Shown here: positions 1 through 6,543 of the stretch, in pieces
How positions within the stretch are numbered: the stretch's first letter is position 1
Layout of the letters: every line of letters begins with the position of its first letter
DNA from: CAZHRJ01 sp964534765
GTDB lineage: Bacteria; Lindowbacteria; 2-12-FULL-62-27
Reading direction: 5' to 3'
Assembly: GCA_964534765.1 (NCBI GenBank)
Contig: CAZHRJ010000059.1
Span: forward strand, 1 to 17,363
DNA: 17,363 nucleotides
Program-made: the position numbers and the translations under genes
The notes under the pieces: generated by a model
The model's database searches: none
Seen by the model: only the letters and a program-made list of their open reading frames with translations
What the model was told of the DNA's origin: nothing

Positions 1-380
1 AGCGCGAGGAGTTTTTGAGCGTCCTTGGTGTCGATATGGCCGGCGCTGTAATCCACGATTTTTTCTTTTTTGATGGTGATGAAATTAGCCCGGAAATAGA
101 GCGTGTCAGGCCGCGCCGGAAGACCAATCGACGCCGCCTCGATGGGGCCGCGATGGAGCATATACCGCGCCGGATCCAGTCCGAGAATGCTGAGATTCGC
201 GACGTCACTGCCCGGCGAAATGCCCTTGGGCACAGTCCGCGCCAACCCCACATGTCCCTCACGGGCCAGCTGGTCCATTCCGGGAGTTTTGGCCGACTCC
301 ATTGGCGTTTTATTTCCAAGAGAGGATACCGGCCGGTCAGCCATTCCATCCGGCACGATAATCAGGTACCGAGTCTTCAA
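1..380 (-). CDS. apgM: 2,3-bisphosphoglycerate-independent phosphoglycerate mutase, archaeal type (ApgM), 5' part only
   Basis: This cytoplasmic glycolytic enzyme interconverts 3- and 2-phosphoglycerate. Only the first ~126 residues lie in the window; the 3' end is beyond base 1. The visible part is characteristic of the ApgM family in the alkaline phosphatase superfamily. LIIVPDGMADRP carries metal ligand D11, and GISPGSDVANLSILGLDP carries the nucleophile serine (S58). A TTG at 380 is the only start codon between the upstream in-frame TGA and the conserved N-terminus, and AAAGGTGGTGG just upstream is a good ribosome binding site. The gene lies 48 nt downstream of the hydrolase gene on the same strand, so it is probably read from the same transcript. 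Some bacterial ApgM-like proteins were long labelled homoserine kinases, so the substrate is likely but not certain. Confidence 0.88.
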   Translation of the reverse strand, partial: MKTRYLIIVPDGMADRPVSSLGNKTPMESAKTPGMDQLAREGHVGLARTVPKGISPGSDVANLSILGLDPARYMLHRGPIEAASIGLPARPDTLYFRANFITIKKEKIVDYSAGHIDTKDAQKLLA

Positions 381-428
381 ACCACCACCACCTTTACGTA
401 GGTCACTGTATCATCGGATGGTGGGGAA

Positions 429-1343
429 TTACAAGCTAAGATCAAAGACCATGCATTTGACCGAGCCGCCGCCTTTTTTTAGAAATTCGGAGACATTAAT
501 TTCCACCACCCGAACGCCCAGATCAGTCAGCCGGCGCTTCAACACCGCGGACGCGGACTCAGTCAGAAACAAATGCGGAATGCCGCCGATGACAACCGAA
601 TAGGCGTTCGCCGAATAACAGGCGGCGTCGGCGTCGGATAGTTCAATCAGCTTGTCCTTTGCCGCCGCCCGGATTTTTTCCCGGGATACCGGCGTCAGCG
701 CGGGCAAATAGGCAAGCAAAAACTCCCGGTTCAGGCCGAACGAGCAAAGACACGTGTCGCCGTGGTAATACCGCTCGTCACACAACTCCAGATCGATCAC
801 TTCCCGCGGGCTCACGATCCGGGACAACTCCGGCAGGGCGGCTTGCTCCGATCGAAAGCCGTAGATCCGCCGGTAAAACGGAAACCGCCACGTCACCGCC
901 AGTCTCTGACTCTCAACATTCCCGTACGTGAAAATCATCCGGTCGCCCCAGCGGAAAAAATCGGCTTCGCCCTCAAACCGAATCCGACCGGAGCCAAACG
1001 GTATGACATCGAATCCATGCTCTCGGAAAAAAACCTCGTAGTAGGGCCGCTCCGGAGCGCGGGCGGGGATCAGGTTCGACGGGAAAAACTCCGATCCACG
1101 CACAATCCCCGCGTTGGCTGGATACACCAGCCCCGGACAATGCTCAGCCGCCGGTAGAACGTGGACGGCCACTCCGCGGTCTCGGAGAATCTCTGAAAAC
1201 CGGCGCCACTGCGCCCTCGCGACTTCCCGATCAACCCGTTTTTTTCGGCCGAAGATCGTCCGGGTGTGGGGATTCGATCCGTGCAGGACGGCAAAATAGG
1301 CCGGATCGCCCAGTACCACTGCCGGACCGGCGTTCAGCGGCAC
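429..1343 (-). CDS. DDAH/arginine deiminase superfamily (GME fold) guanidino-group hydrolase, candidate AstB replacement
   Basis: A 304-residue member of the guanidino-group-modifying superfamily (dimethylargininase, arginine deiminase, amidinotransferase, AstB). Visible markers are a substrate-loop-like YPANAG (residues 74-79), the acidic motif FEGEADFF (E124, E126, D128), a His motif YYHGDTC (H194) and the C-terminal GGGSVKCM with the presumed nucleophile C297. Classical AstB is about 440 residues, so this is a shorter, DDAH-sized protein. The GTG at 1343 is chosen because it lies 2 nt after the AstD stop and is the only start codon near the conserved N-terminus; the frame is open much further upstream but there it only shadows astD. 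Its place directly after AstA and AstD suggests it acts on succinylarginine. That is inference: it could instead give succinylcitrulline or act on free arginine. Confidence 0.8.
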   Translation of the reverse strand: MPLNAGPAVVLGDPAYFAVLHGSNPHTRTIFGRKKRVDREVARAQWRRFSEILRDRGVAVHVLPAAEHCPGLVYPANAGIVRGSEFFPSNLIPARAPERPYYEVFFREHGFDVIPFGSGRIRFEGEADFFRWGDRMIFTYGNVESQRLAVTWRFPFYRRIYGFRSEQAALPELSRIVSPREVIDLELCDERYYHGDTCLCSFGLNREFLLAYLPALTPVSREKIRAAAKDKLIELSDADAACYSANAYSVVIGGIPHLFLTESASAVLKRRLTDLGVRVVEINVSEFLKKGGGSVKCMVFDLSL

Positions 1344-1345
1344 AA

Positions 1346-2740
1346 CTAGGGCCTGGACCGGACGGCGACGGGATGGACACAGTTGCGGACGGCAAACACA
1401 GCCGCAGGCCGGGCGTTGCCACTTTTTTTCCGGCCGCCAAACGGCAGCCGGCCCGACGCGCCGATCGTGCCGAGATTCCAATTCACCACACCGTGCCGCG
1501 TCCGCTCGATCATTTTTTCCAAAATGGCGGATCGGGCTGTAAACACCGACATCGCCAGACCGTAGTCCGTGTCTTCCACCCGCGCGATCGCCTCCTCCAC
1601 GTCCGAAAAGGGATAGATGCCGACCTCCGGAACAAATAATTCCTCGGCCGTATACCGGCACCGGCCCGGATACCGCGAAAACCGGTGCGCGGATGGCCGC
1701 ACAAAATATCCCCGATCCGCGTCAAACCGGCCGCCGGAAATCACCGCGGCACCGCCCAGCCGACGGGCTTCCCGGATCGCCGATTCGGCGCGCCGGGCCG
1801 CGGATTCGGAAATCACAGGACCGAAAAACATCTCCGGATCAAAAGGATCGCCCACCCGAAGCGCCCGGGCGCCGCCCAGGGCGGCGAATTTACCGCAAAA
1901 CTCGTCAATGACCCGGCGGTGCGCGAATATCCGGGACGTCGACGTACAGCGCTGGCCGGCGGTCGCAAACGCTCCGTGAATGCATTCGGCGGCGGCTTGC
2001 AGCAAAGACGCGTCCTCAAAAATCACCGCCGCGTTTTTTCCACCCATCTCCAGCGCCAGAATTTTTTCGGTTGACCGCGCGGCCGCGGACTGGAGTTTTT
2101 GGCCGACCGCGTACGAACCGGTGAACAGAACCAGCGCGATATCCGGATGCGCCGCCAGAAACGCGCCGGCATCGCCCGGCCCCTGAACCACCGATAGGAC
2201 ACCGGGTGGAAATCCGGCGGACCGCGCGCACTCCGCATACAACTCGCCGGCGCCACAGGCCCGGTCGGACGGTTTGAACACCACCGTGTTGCCGGCCAGC
2301 AGCGCGGGAACGATATGTCCGTGCGGCAGATGAAGAGGGAAATTAAACGGCCCCAGAACGGCGGCGACGCCGTATGGCCGCTCCACGATCCAGGCGGTCC
2401 CGTCGACCCTGGAGCCGTTGAGAAGCGCGGGCGCGGTGTCGAGGGTGATGTCGATTTTGGAAAGAAGCAGCGCCACCTCCTCCAGAGACTCGCGGCGCAC
2501 CTTGCCCGTCTCGCGCGTGATGCAGTCGGCCAATTTACCCGATCTTTTTGACAGGATCGACTTGAATTTTTTCAGCAGCCGCACTCGGGCGCCCCACGTC
2601 GACCGGGCCGACCAGTCGCGAAATGATTGCTTGGCGCGGCGGACCGCGCGGCCGAGGAGTTCAAGGGACCACCGGCAGGTTGTGACAGTCTGGCGGAAAT
2701 CCGCGGGATTGATCGATCGGATGATGCCGTGCGTCTTCAC
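1346..2740 (-). CDS. astD: N-succinylglutamate 5-semialdehyde dehydrogenase (AstD-like)
   Basis: An NAD(P)-dependent aldehyde dehydrogenase of 464 residues that would oxidise N-succinylglutamate semialdehyde to N-succinylglutamate. Visible features are GPFNFPLHLPHGHIVPALLA (residues 130-149, AstD-type, with N133), NTVVFKP with K156, EMGGKN with the general base E231, GQRC with the nucleophile C265, EE at 366-367, and the C-terminal GRKKSGNARP that resembles the AstD ending. The start is a GTG overlapping the AstA stop as GTGA (4 nt), so translation is probably coupled. Length and active-site residues are complete. An A7 run near codons 438-440 lies where the downstream hydrolase frame is already open. 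Family assignment is firm; AstD specificity rests on the motifs and on the astA neighbour. Confidence 0.88.
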   Translation of the reverse strand: MKTHGIIRSINPADFRQTVTTCRWSLELLGRAVRRAKQSFRDWSARSTWGARVRLLKKFKSILSKRSGKLADCITRETGKVRRESLEEVALLLSKIDITLDTAPALLNGSRVDGTAWIVERPYGVAAVLGPFNFPLHLPHGHIVPALLAGNTVVFKPSDRACGAGELYAECARSAGFPPGVLSVVQGPGDAGAFLAAHPDIALVLFTGSYAVGQKLQSAAARSTEKILALEMGGKNAAVIFEDASLLQAAAECIHGAFATAGQRCTSTSRIFAHRRVIDEFCGKFAALGGARALRVGDPFDPEMFFGPVISESAARRAESAIREARRLGGAAVISGGRFDADRGYFVRPSAHRFSRYPGRCRYTAEELFVPEVGIYPFSDVEEAIARVEDTDYGLAMSVFTARSAILEKMIERTRHGVVNWNLGTIGASGRLPFGGRKKSGNARPAAVFAVRNCVHPVAVRSRP

Positions 2741-3762
2741 GATAAAGGCAAAACAGTCACTGTCTGGCCGCGCTTCAAATCCGCTTCTTTGGCGTGATCG
2801 GGATCAAATACGGCCTCCGACGTCGAAAAATCGATCCGGCAGGGACACGCGCGGAACTGGCCCTTGTCATCCCGGCCGGCCAGTCCGAGCGGAAGCCCGG
2901 ATCGCCGAAGGTCCAAGTTCTCCGGGCGAACTTTCATGATCTGAACTCTCTTGATCAGAGAGATATCCGCCAGTTCCGCCCGGTAATGCGGACCGCCGTC
3001 AAACGGACACACCTCCCGTACATACCGAAAGCCGATCGACTCCAAAAGACCCTTCACCGGAATCGTCTTGGGATGAACCGCCCCGATCAATTTTCGGACT
3101 TTGTCCGGCAGCAGCGTCGCGTAGATCAACGTATGGGGGAAGAGGGAAAAAATAAATTCGGCGTTCGTCCGGCACTTGGCGTTCGCCTCCTTGTAGTCCA
3201 TCCCCGTGAATTTTTTTCCGATATGTTCCCAGAACGGCGACCCTCCGTTTTTATCCAGCGGCGGCAACAACTCCGCCAGAACCTCCGGCCGAAACTTGTC
3301 CGGATGCATCGCCATGTACAAAAACCGGACGTACGAAATCAATTTCCCCAGTTTGTCCGGGTGCCGGCGGTGTGGCTCATCCAGAATGAGCCCGCCGATC
3401 TCCGTTATTCCCTCCGAATTCCACTCCAGTTTCAAACAGGTGTGCCGAAACGTGCGATCCATTGTTCGGCTGGTTTTTTCGACGTCCACCAGTTTGAAAC
3501 TGATGTGGGGCCGGTTCACAATCCCGTGCTTGTCCACAACCTGGGACGATCCCACAATCGTACCTCTGGCCGTGTCCTCCAGGACGAACACATACTGGCC
3601 GAAAAGCCAGCCCTTTTTTTGGGTGGCAAAGGATTCCTGGGATTTTCGGATGACGGCGAGGACAACCGATTCGTCATAGGGCAGATTGATCGAATCGAGC
3701 TTTTTGGCGAGCTTGAGCAGGTCCGCGAGATCCGAAGGCCGAGCCTGGCGAAAAAGCCACAT
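2737..3762 (-). CDS. astA: arginine N-succinyltransferase (AstA family)
   Basis: Transfers succinyl from succinyl-CoA to the alpha-amino group of arginine, the first AST step. The 341-residue length matches the family (~340). Recognisable segments are the N-terminal RQARPSDLADLLKLA, the GNAT-like core EIGGLILDEPHRRHPDKLGK (121-140), SPFWEHIGKKFTGMDY (175-190), LIGAVHPKT with H230 at a position typical of AstA, and FDGGPHY (254-260). The ATG at 3762 follows the M20 gene by 6 nt; the ribosome binding site is weak, so coupling is likely. The stop overlaps the astD start by 4 nt. Paralogues acting on ornithine as well as arginine exist in other bacteria, so arginine versus ornithine preference cannot be read from the sequence. 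Confidence 0.9.
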   Translation of the reverse strand: MWLFRQARPSDLADLLKLAKKLDSINLPYDESVVLAVIRKSQESFATQKKGWLFGQYVFVLEDTARGTIVGSSQVVDKHGIVNRPHISFKLVDVEKTSRTMDRTFRHTCLKLEWNSEGITEIGGLILDEPHRRHPDKLGKLISYVRFLYMAMHPDKFRPEVLAELLPPLDKNGGSPFWEHIGKKFTGMDYKEANAKCRTNAEFIFSLFPHTLIYATLLPDKVRKLIGAVHPKTIPVKGLLESIGFRYVREVCPFDGGPHYRAELADISLIKRVQIMKVRPENLDLRRSGLPLGLAGRDDKGQFRACPCRIDFSTSEAVFDPDHAKEADLKRGQTVTVLPLS

Positions 3763-3768
3763 TCCGGA

Positions 3769-5127
3769 TCAGCCCGGTCGAGCCGGCGGGACGGCGACTA
3801 GCCTGCGCAAAATCGCGTCGTAGGCCCGGATGGCGGATTCAAGTTCCGAAATCAGATTGTATTCGTTCGGCCGGTGCACGTTCCCCTCCGACGGCCCGGG
3901 ACCGAAGACGAGGGTCGTGCAGCGGCGGCCAAACAGGGCCGCCTCGGTTGAGGCCATTTTCGTCCGGAATTCCGCGGCCAGGCCAGATTCTTCCAGAGCG
4001 CCGCAGAGACCCTCGACATACCACATCGTGCTGGCCTCGAAAAAAGACGGCGTCTTCCGAATCACCCGGCATGTCACCCCGCTCCGTCCTCGCGGCCCGG
4101 ACAGGTGACCATCCTTGACTGATTCGGCATCCTCCCAGAAACGGCTGTCAAACTGAAACAAAAATCCCGGGGACTCATCGCCGATCGCGCGCGTTCGGGC
4201 CGTCGCGCAGACCCATGTCGTCTCCCCGGCCACAGTCTCCCTTAGTTTACGCATCCTGGCCCAGAATTTAAACAATTCTCCGGCGGAGGGCAAGGCTTGA
4301 GCGCCGGTATGACGCGAGAGAATTGCCGCGGCCGGCGCCCCGGGAAGGTCGGCTGATGCGGGAACAACCACGCGGCACGATTCGGGTACGATGTTGAGCA
4401 GATGCCCGCCCTCAATCGACAGATGCGTCGGATGACAATCGAGGCCGGATAAATAATCCATGGCCAGATCGATAGCGTTGGTGCCCTTCTCCGGCGTGCT
4501 CGAATGCGCCGCCTCGCCGGAAAACCGAATCTCGATCGTCTCCTCGAATGGTTTGACCCGTTTCGTCGGAATTTGAAATTCGTAGCACCCGCGGCCCTTG
4601 TGCCGGTTGACCAGCTTAAGCTGCGTGGGTTCGCCGATCAGCGCGAAATCGAGCTGACCCTGATAGTCATCCAGAAACGCCTGCGCGCCCAGCAGGCCCA
4701 CTTCCTCGCCGAACGTCCCCAGGAGAATAAACCGGTTCCGGAACCGCCGGCCGACGTAGGGTTCGAGGGCTTTGAGTTTGCAGAGGAAATCGAGTTTGAC
4801 GTCGGCCGATCCGAGCCCAAATATTTTTCCGTCACGGATCGTCGCGCGGTATGGATCGCCGCCCGTCTCGGTCCAGAGCGACGGATCGCCCGGTGAAACC
4901 GTGTCCAGATGCGTGTCGAAGAGAATCACGTCCGGGCCGCCGCCTTTTTCGCAGATGAGATTGATGCCCCGGTATCCCTGATCCGACACATCCTGCGTCC
5001 GGATTTTCAAATCGAATTTGGAAAGAATGGTCTTGAGAAACGCCACGTAATCGTGATTGCCGTGCTCGGACGTCGAGTCAATCGCAATGGCCGCTTTGCA
5101 GGCTTCGATAAAATCAAACCCGCTCAC
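3769..5127 (-). CDS. M20 family metallo-deacylase (ArgE/DapE type), candidate AstE replacement
   Basis: A 452-residue zinc deacylase of the ArgE/DapE/succinyl-diaminopimelate desuccinylase type. The M20 ligand and catalytic set is present: DTHLDT (H73, D75), GSADVK (D109), GTFGEE (E141, E142), IGEPT (E166), the lid-domain GEAAHSSTP (H208) and the C-terminal GNVHRPNEY (H418). The start is the GTG at 5127, which overlaps the aminotransferase stop as GTGA and has AAGGA 7 nt upstream; the frame stays open to 5250 but lacks M20 similarity there. In this operon it most plausibly hydrolyses N-succinylglutamate to glutamate and succinate, a job normally done by the unrelated AstE. It could also deacylate succinylornithine. 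The substrate is inferred from context only. Confidence 0.82.
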   Translation of the reverse strand: MSGFDFIEACKAAIAIDSTSEHGNHDYVAFLKTILSKFDLKIRTQDVSDQGYRGINLICEKGGGPDVILFDTHLDTVSPGDPSLWTETGGDPYRATIRDGKIFGLGSADVKLDFLCKLKALEPYVGRRFRNRFILLGTFGEEVGLLGAQAFLDDYQGQLDFALIGEPTQLKLVNRHKGRGCYEFQIPTKRVKPFEETIEIRFSGEAAHSSTPEKGTNAIDLAMDYLSGLDCHPTHLSIEGGHLLNIVPESCRVVVPASADLPGAPAAAILSRHTGAQALPSAGELFKFWARMRKLRETVAGETTWVCATARTRAIGDESPGFLFQFDSRFWEDAESVKDGHLSGPRGRSGVTCRVIRKTPSFFEASTMWYVEGLCGALEESGLAAEFRTKMASTEAALFGRRCTTLVFGPGPSEGNVHRPNEYNLISELESAIRAYDAILRRLVAVPPARPG

Positions 5128-6458
5128 GCCGGATCCTTGAGGACCTGTTCCAGAATCGCAAATGGTTCCGCCAGATCCGACGGCGCGAGACACCCGGGCA
5201 AAAGCATTCTCAGGCGGCACCGCGGGGCGTGGCCGCCGTAATACGTGCAAAGGCCGGCGTCAAAAAGAGTCCGGACCAGGCGCTGGACGGATTGGAGATC
5301 GGACTGGTTGGGGGTCAGGGCGGCCATGGTTCCGACCACTGTGTAATCCTGGATCAATTGTTTATCCCGCAACGATCTCATCCGGTCCGCCAGCGCGACT
5401 TCCAATTTCCGGATCTTTCCAGCCGGACCCAGATACCCCTCTTCCTTTAGCCGCCGGATAACATCGCTGCCCAGGGCTAGTCCCGCCGTATATCCGGCAA
5501 ACGTGCCGGATATCAGGCCGGGCTCGGGATTCAATTCGGCCGTGAAAAAACAGGCGCTGCCGCAGAGCATCTTGCCGATCGTCACCACGTCGGCCCAGTC
5601 GGACAGGCCCAGTCGATCCAGGGCGTAGAGTTCGCCCGTTCGGCCGAACGTCTGGATTTCGTCAACCCAGATGGCGACGCCGGCACGCCGGCACCGATCA
5701 AAAACTGGCCTGAAAAATTCCGCAGGCGCCTCCCGAAACCCGCCCTCACCCTGGATCAATTCCACATGGATCGCGCAGAATTCTCCCGGATGACGCAATA
5801 ACGCCTCGTCCAATTTTTCCAGCGTGTGAGCGGTGGAAAGGGGATTGGCCGGATCGTAAAAAGGCAGATGGCAGGCCTGGCCCAGGGTTGGCTGGCCTTT
5901 TTTATTGAGGTCGTTGTCGGTAATCTCGGACAGAGTGGTTGACCGGCCGGCGAAGGCGCCCTGAAAGGCGAGGACTCGCCATGCCGGATGTTTTTTTTGC
6001 CGGATGAGTTTCAGGGCGTTTTCGTTCGCCAGGGTGCCGCTCATGGACGGCCAGGCGTGTTTGCAGCGGCCGGGGACATTTTTCGTCAAGGTCGAGAGAA
6101 ACCGGACGTATTCGGCGTTGGGCTGAAGATGACCCTGGATCGGCACATCGGAAAGCGCGGCCCGAACCGCTTTTCGCATAAACTGCCGGTCGCTGTGGCC
6201 AAAAAAATTGGTGCCGATGCCCGTGATGAAATCCCACTTGACGCTCCCGTCCGCCAGTTCCACCAGTGCCCCGTTGCCCATCCCGGAGCCTATATAGGCA
6301 TAAAACAGCGGCCGCCCGCGGTCCATCCGGACGCCCTCAAGGAGCGCCGCCATCCCCGCGACGCGGCCTTCATCCTGGCGGTTCGCCCGTCGAACCCCCG
6401 TTATCTTCTGTTTGTGGACATCGATTTCGTCCAGAAGGCGCTCGATCAGATCTTCCAT
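5124..6458 (-). CDS. class III PLP-dependent aminotransferase, candidate succinylornithine transaminase
   Basis: A 444-residue fold-type I, class III aminotransferase. PLP-site features are SGTLANENAL (140-149, phosphate binding), IWVDEIQTFGRTGE with D266, and VTIGKM with the Schiff-base lysine K296. The N-terminal half has the GSGMGNGALVELADGS motif of this subgroup. In an AST operon the expected job is succinylornithine to succinylglutamate semialdehyde, normally done by AstC, but the protein is not a close AstC look-alike (AFQGAF replaces the common FHGAFHGRT form). The start codon is unusual: the ATG is the outer end of an inserted palindromic element and no ribosome binding site precedes it. 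The original start region was probably replaced by the insertion. The 3' end overlaps the M20 start by 4 nt. Confidence 0.8.
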   Translation of the reverse strand: MEDLIERLLDEIDVHKQKITGVRRANRQDEGRVAGMAALLEGVRMDRGRPLFYAYIGSGMGNGALVELADGSVKWDFITGIGTNFFGHSDRQFMRKAVRAALSDVPIQGHLQPNAEYVRFLSTLTKNVPGRCKHAWPSMSGTLANENALKLIRQKKHPAWRVLAFQGAFAGRSTTLSEITDNDLNKKGQPTLGQACHLPFYDPANPLSTAHTLEKLDEALLRHPGEFCAIHVELIQGEGGFREAPAEFFRPVFDRCRRAGVAIWVDEIQTFGRTGELYALDRLGLSDWADVVTIGKMLCGSACFFTAELNPEPGLISGTFAGYTAGLALGSDVIRRLKEEGYLGPAGKIRKLEVALADRMRSLRDKQLIQDYTVVGTMAALTPNQSDLQSVQRLVRTLFDAGLCTYYGGHAPRCRLRMLLPGCLAPSDLAEPFAILEQVLKDPA

Positions 6459-6543
6459 GGGGACGGATTTTAAGTTATTTACTTTTCACATGTCTACGAC
6501 CGATCACACGACCAAAACTAAATAACTTAAAATCCGTCCCCAT
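6457..6543. repeat. REPIN/MITE-like palindromic element with 25-bp perfect inverted repeats
   Basis: Left arm 6457-6481 (begins ATGGGGACGGATTTTAAG) and right arm 6519-6543 (ends CTTAAAATCCGTCCCCAT) are exact reverse complements, separated by 37 nt. The GGGGACGG...CCGTCCCC ends resemble repeats mobilised by IS200-like RAYT transposases; that link is family knowledge, and no transposase is in this window. The element is AT-richer than its surroundings. Read on the minus strand it encodes the final 22 residues of the ATP-grasp/FMN fusion and, at its far end, the ATG of the aminotransferase. No clear target-site duplication is visible. As RNA it would form a long hairpin between two operon genes. 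Confidence 0.88.

Noticed and set aside
1344..1661. Long N-terminal extension of the guanidino hydrolase frame
   Set aside because: It overlaps the conserved end of astD, is Arg/Gly-rich and has no superfamily similarity; the GTG at 1343 fits better.
2794..3801. 335-codon open frame on the plus strand
   Set aside because: It is antisense to astA, whose family motifs are clear; its translation has no recognisable motif.
5128..5250. Upstream start for the M20 deacylase
   Set aside because: Those codons overlap the aminotransferase gene; the GTGA junction with AAGGA is a much better start.
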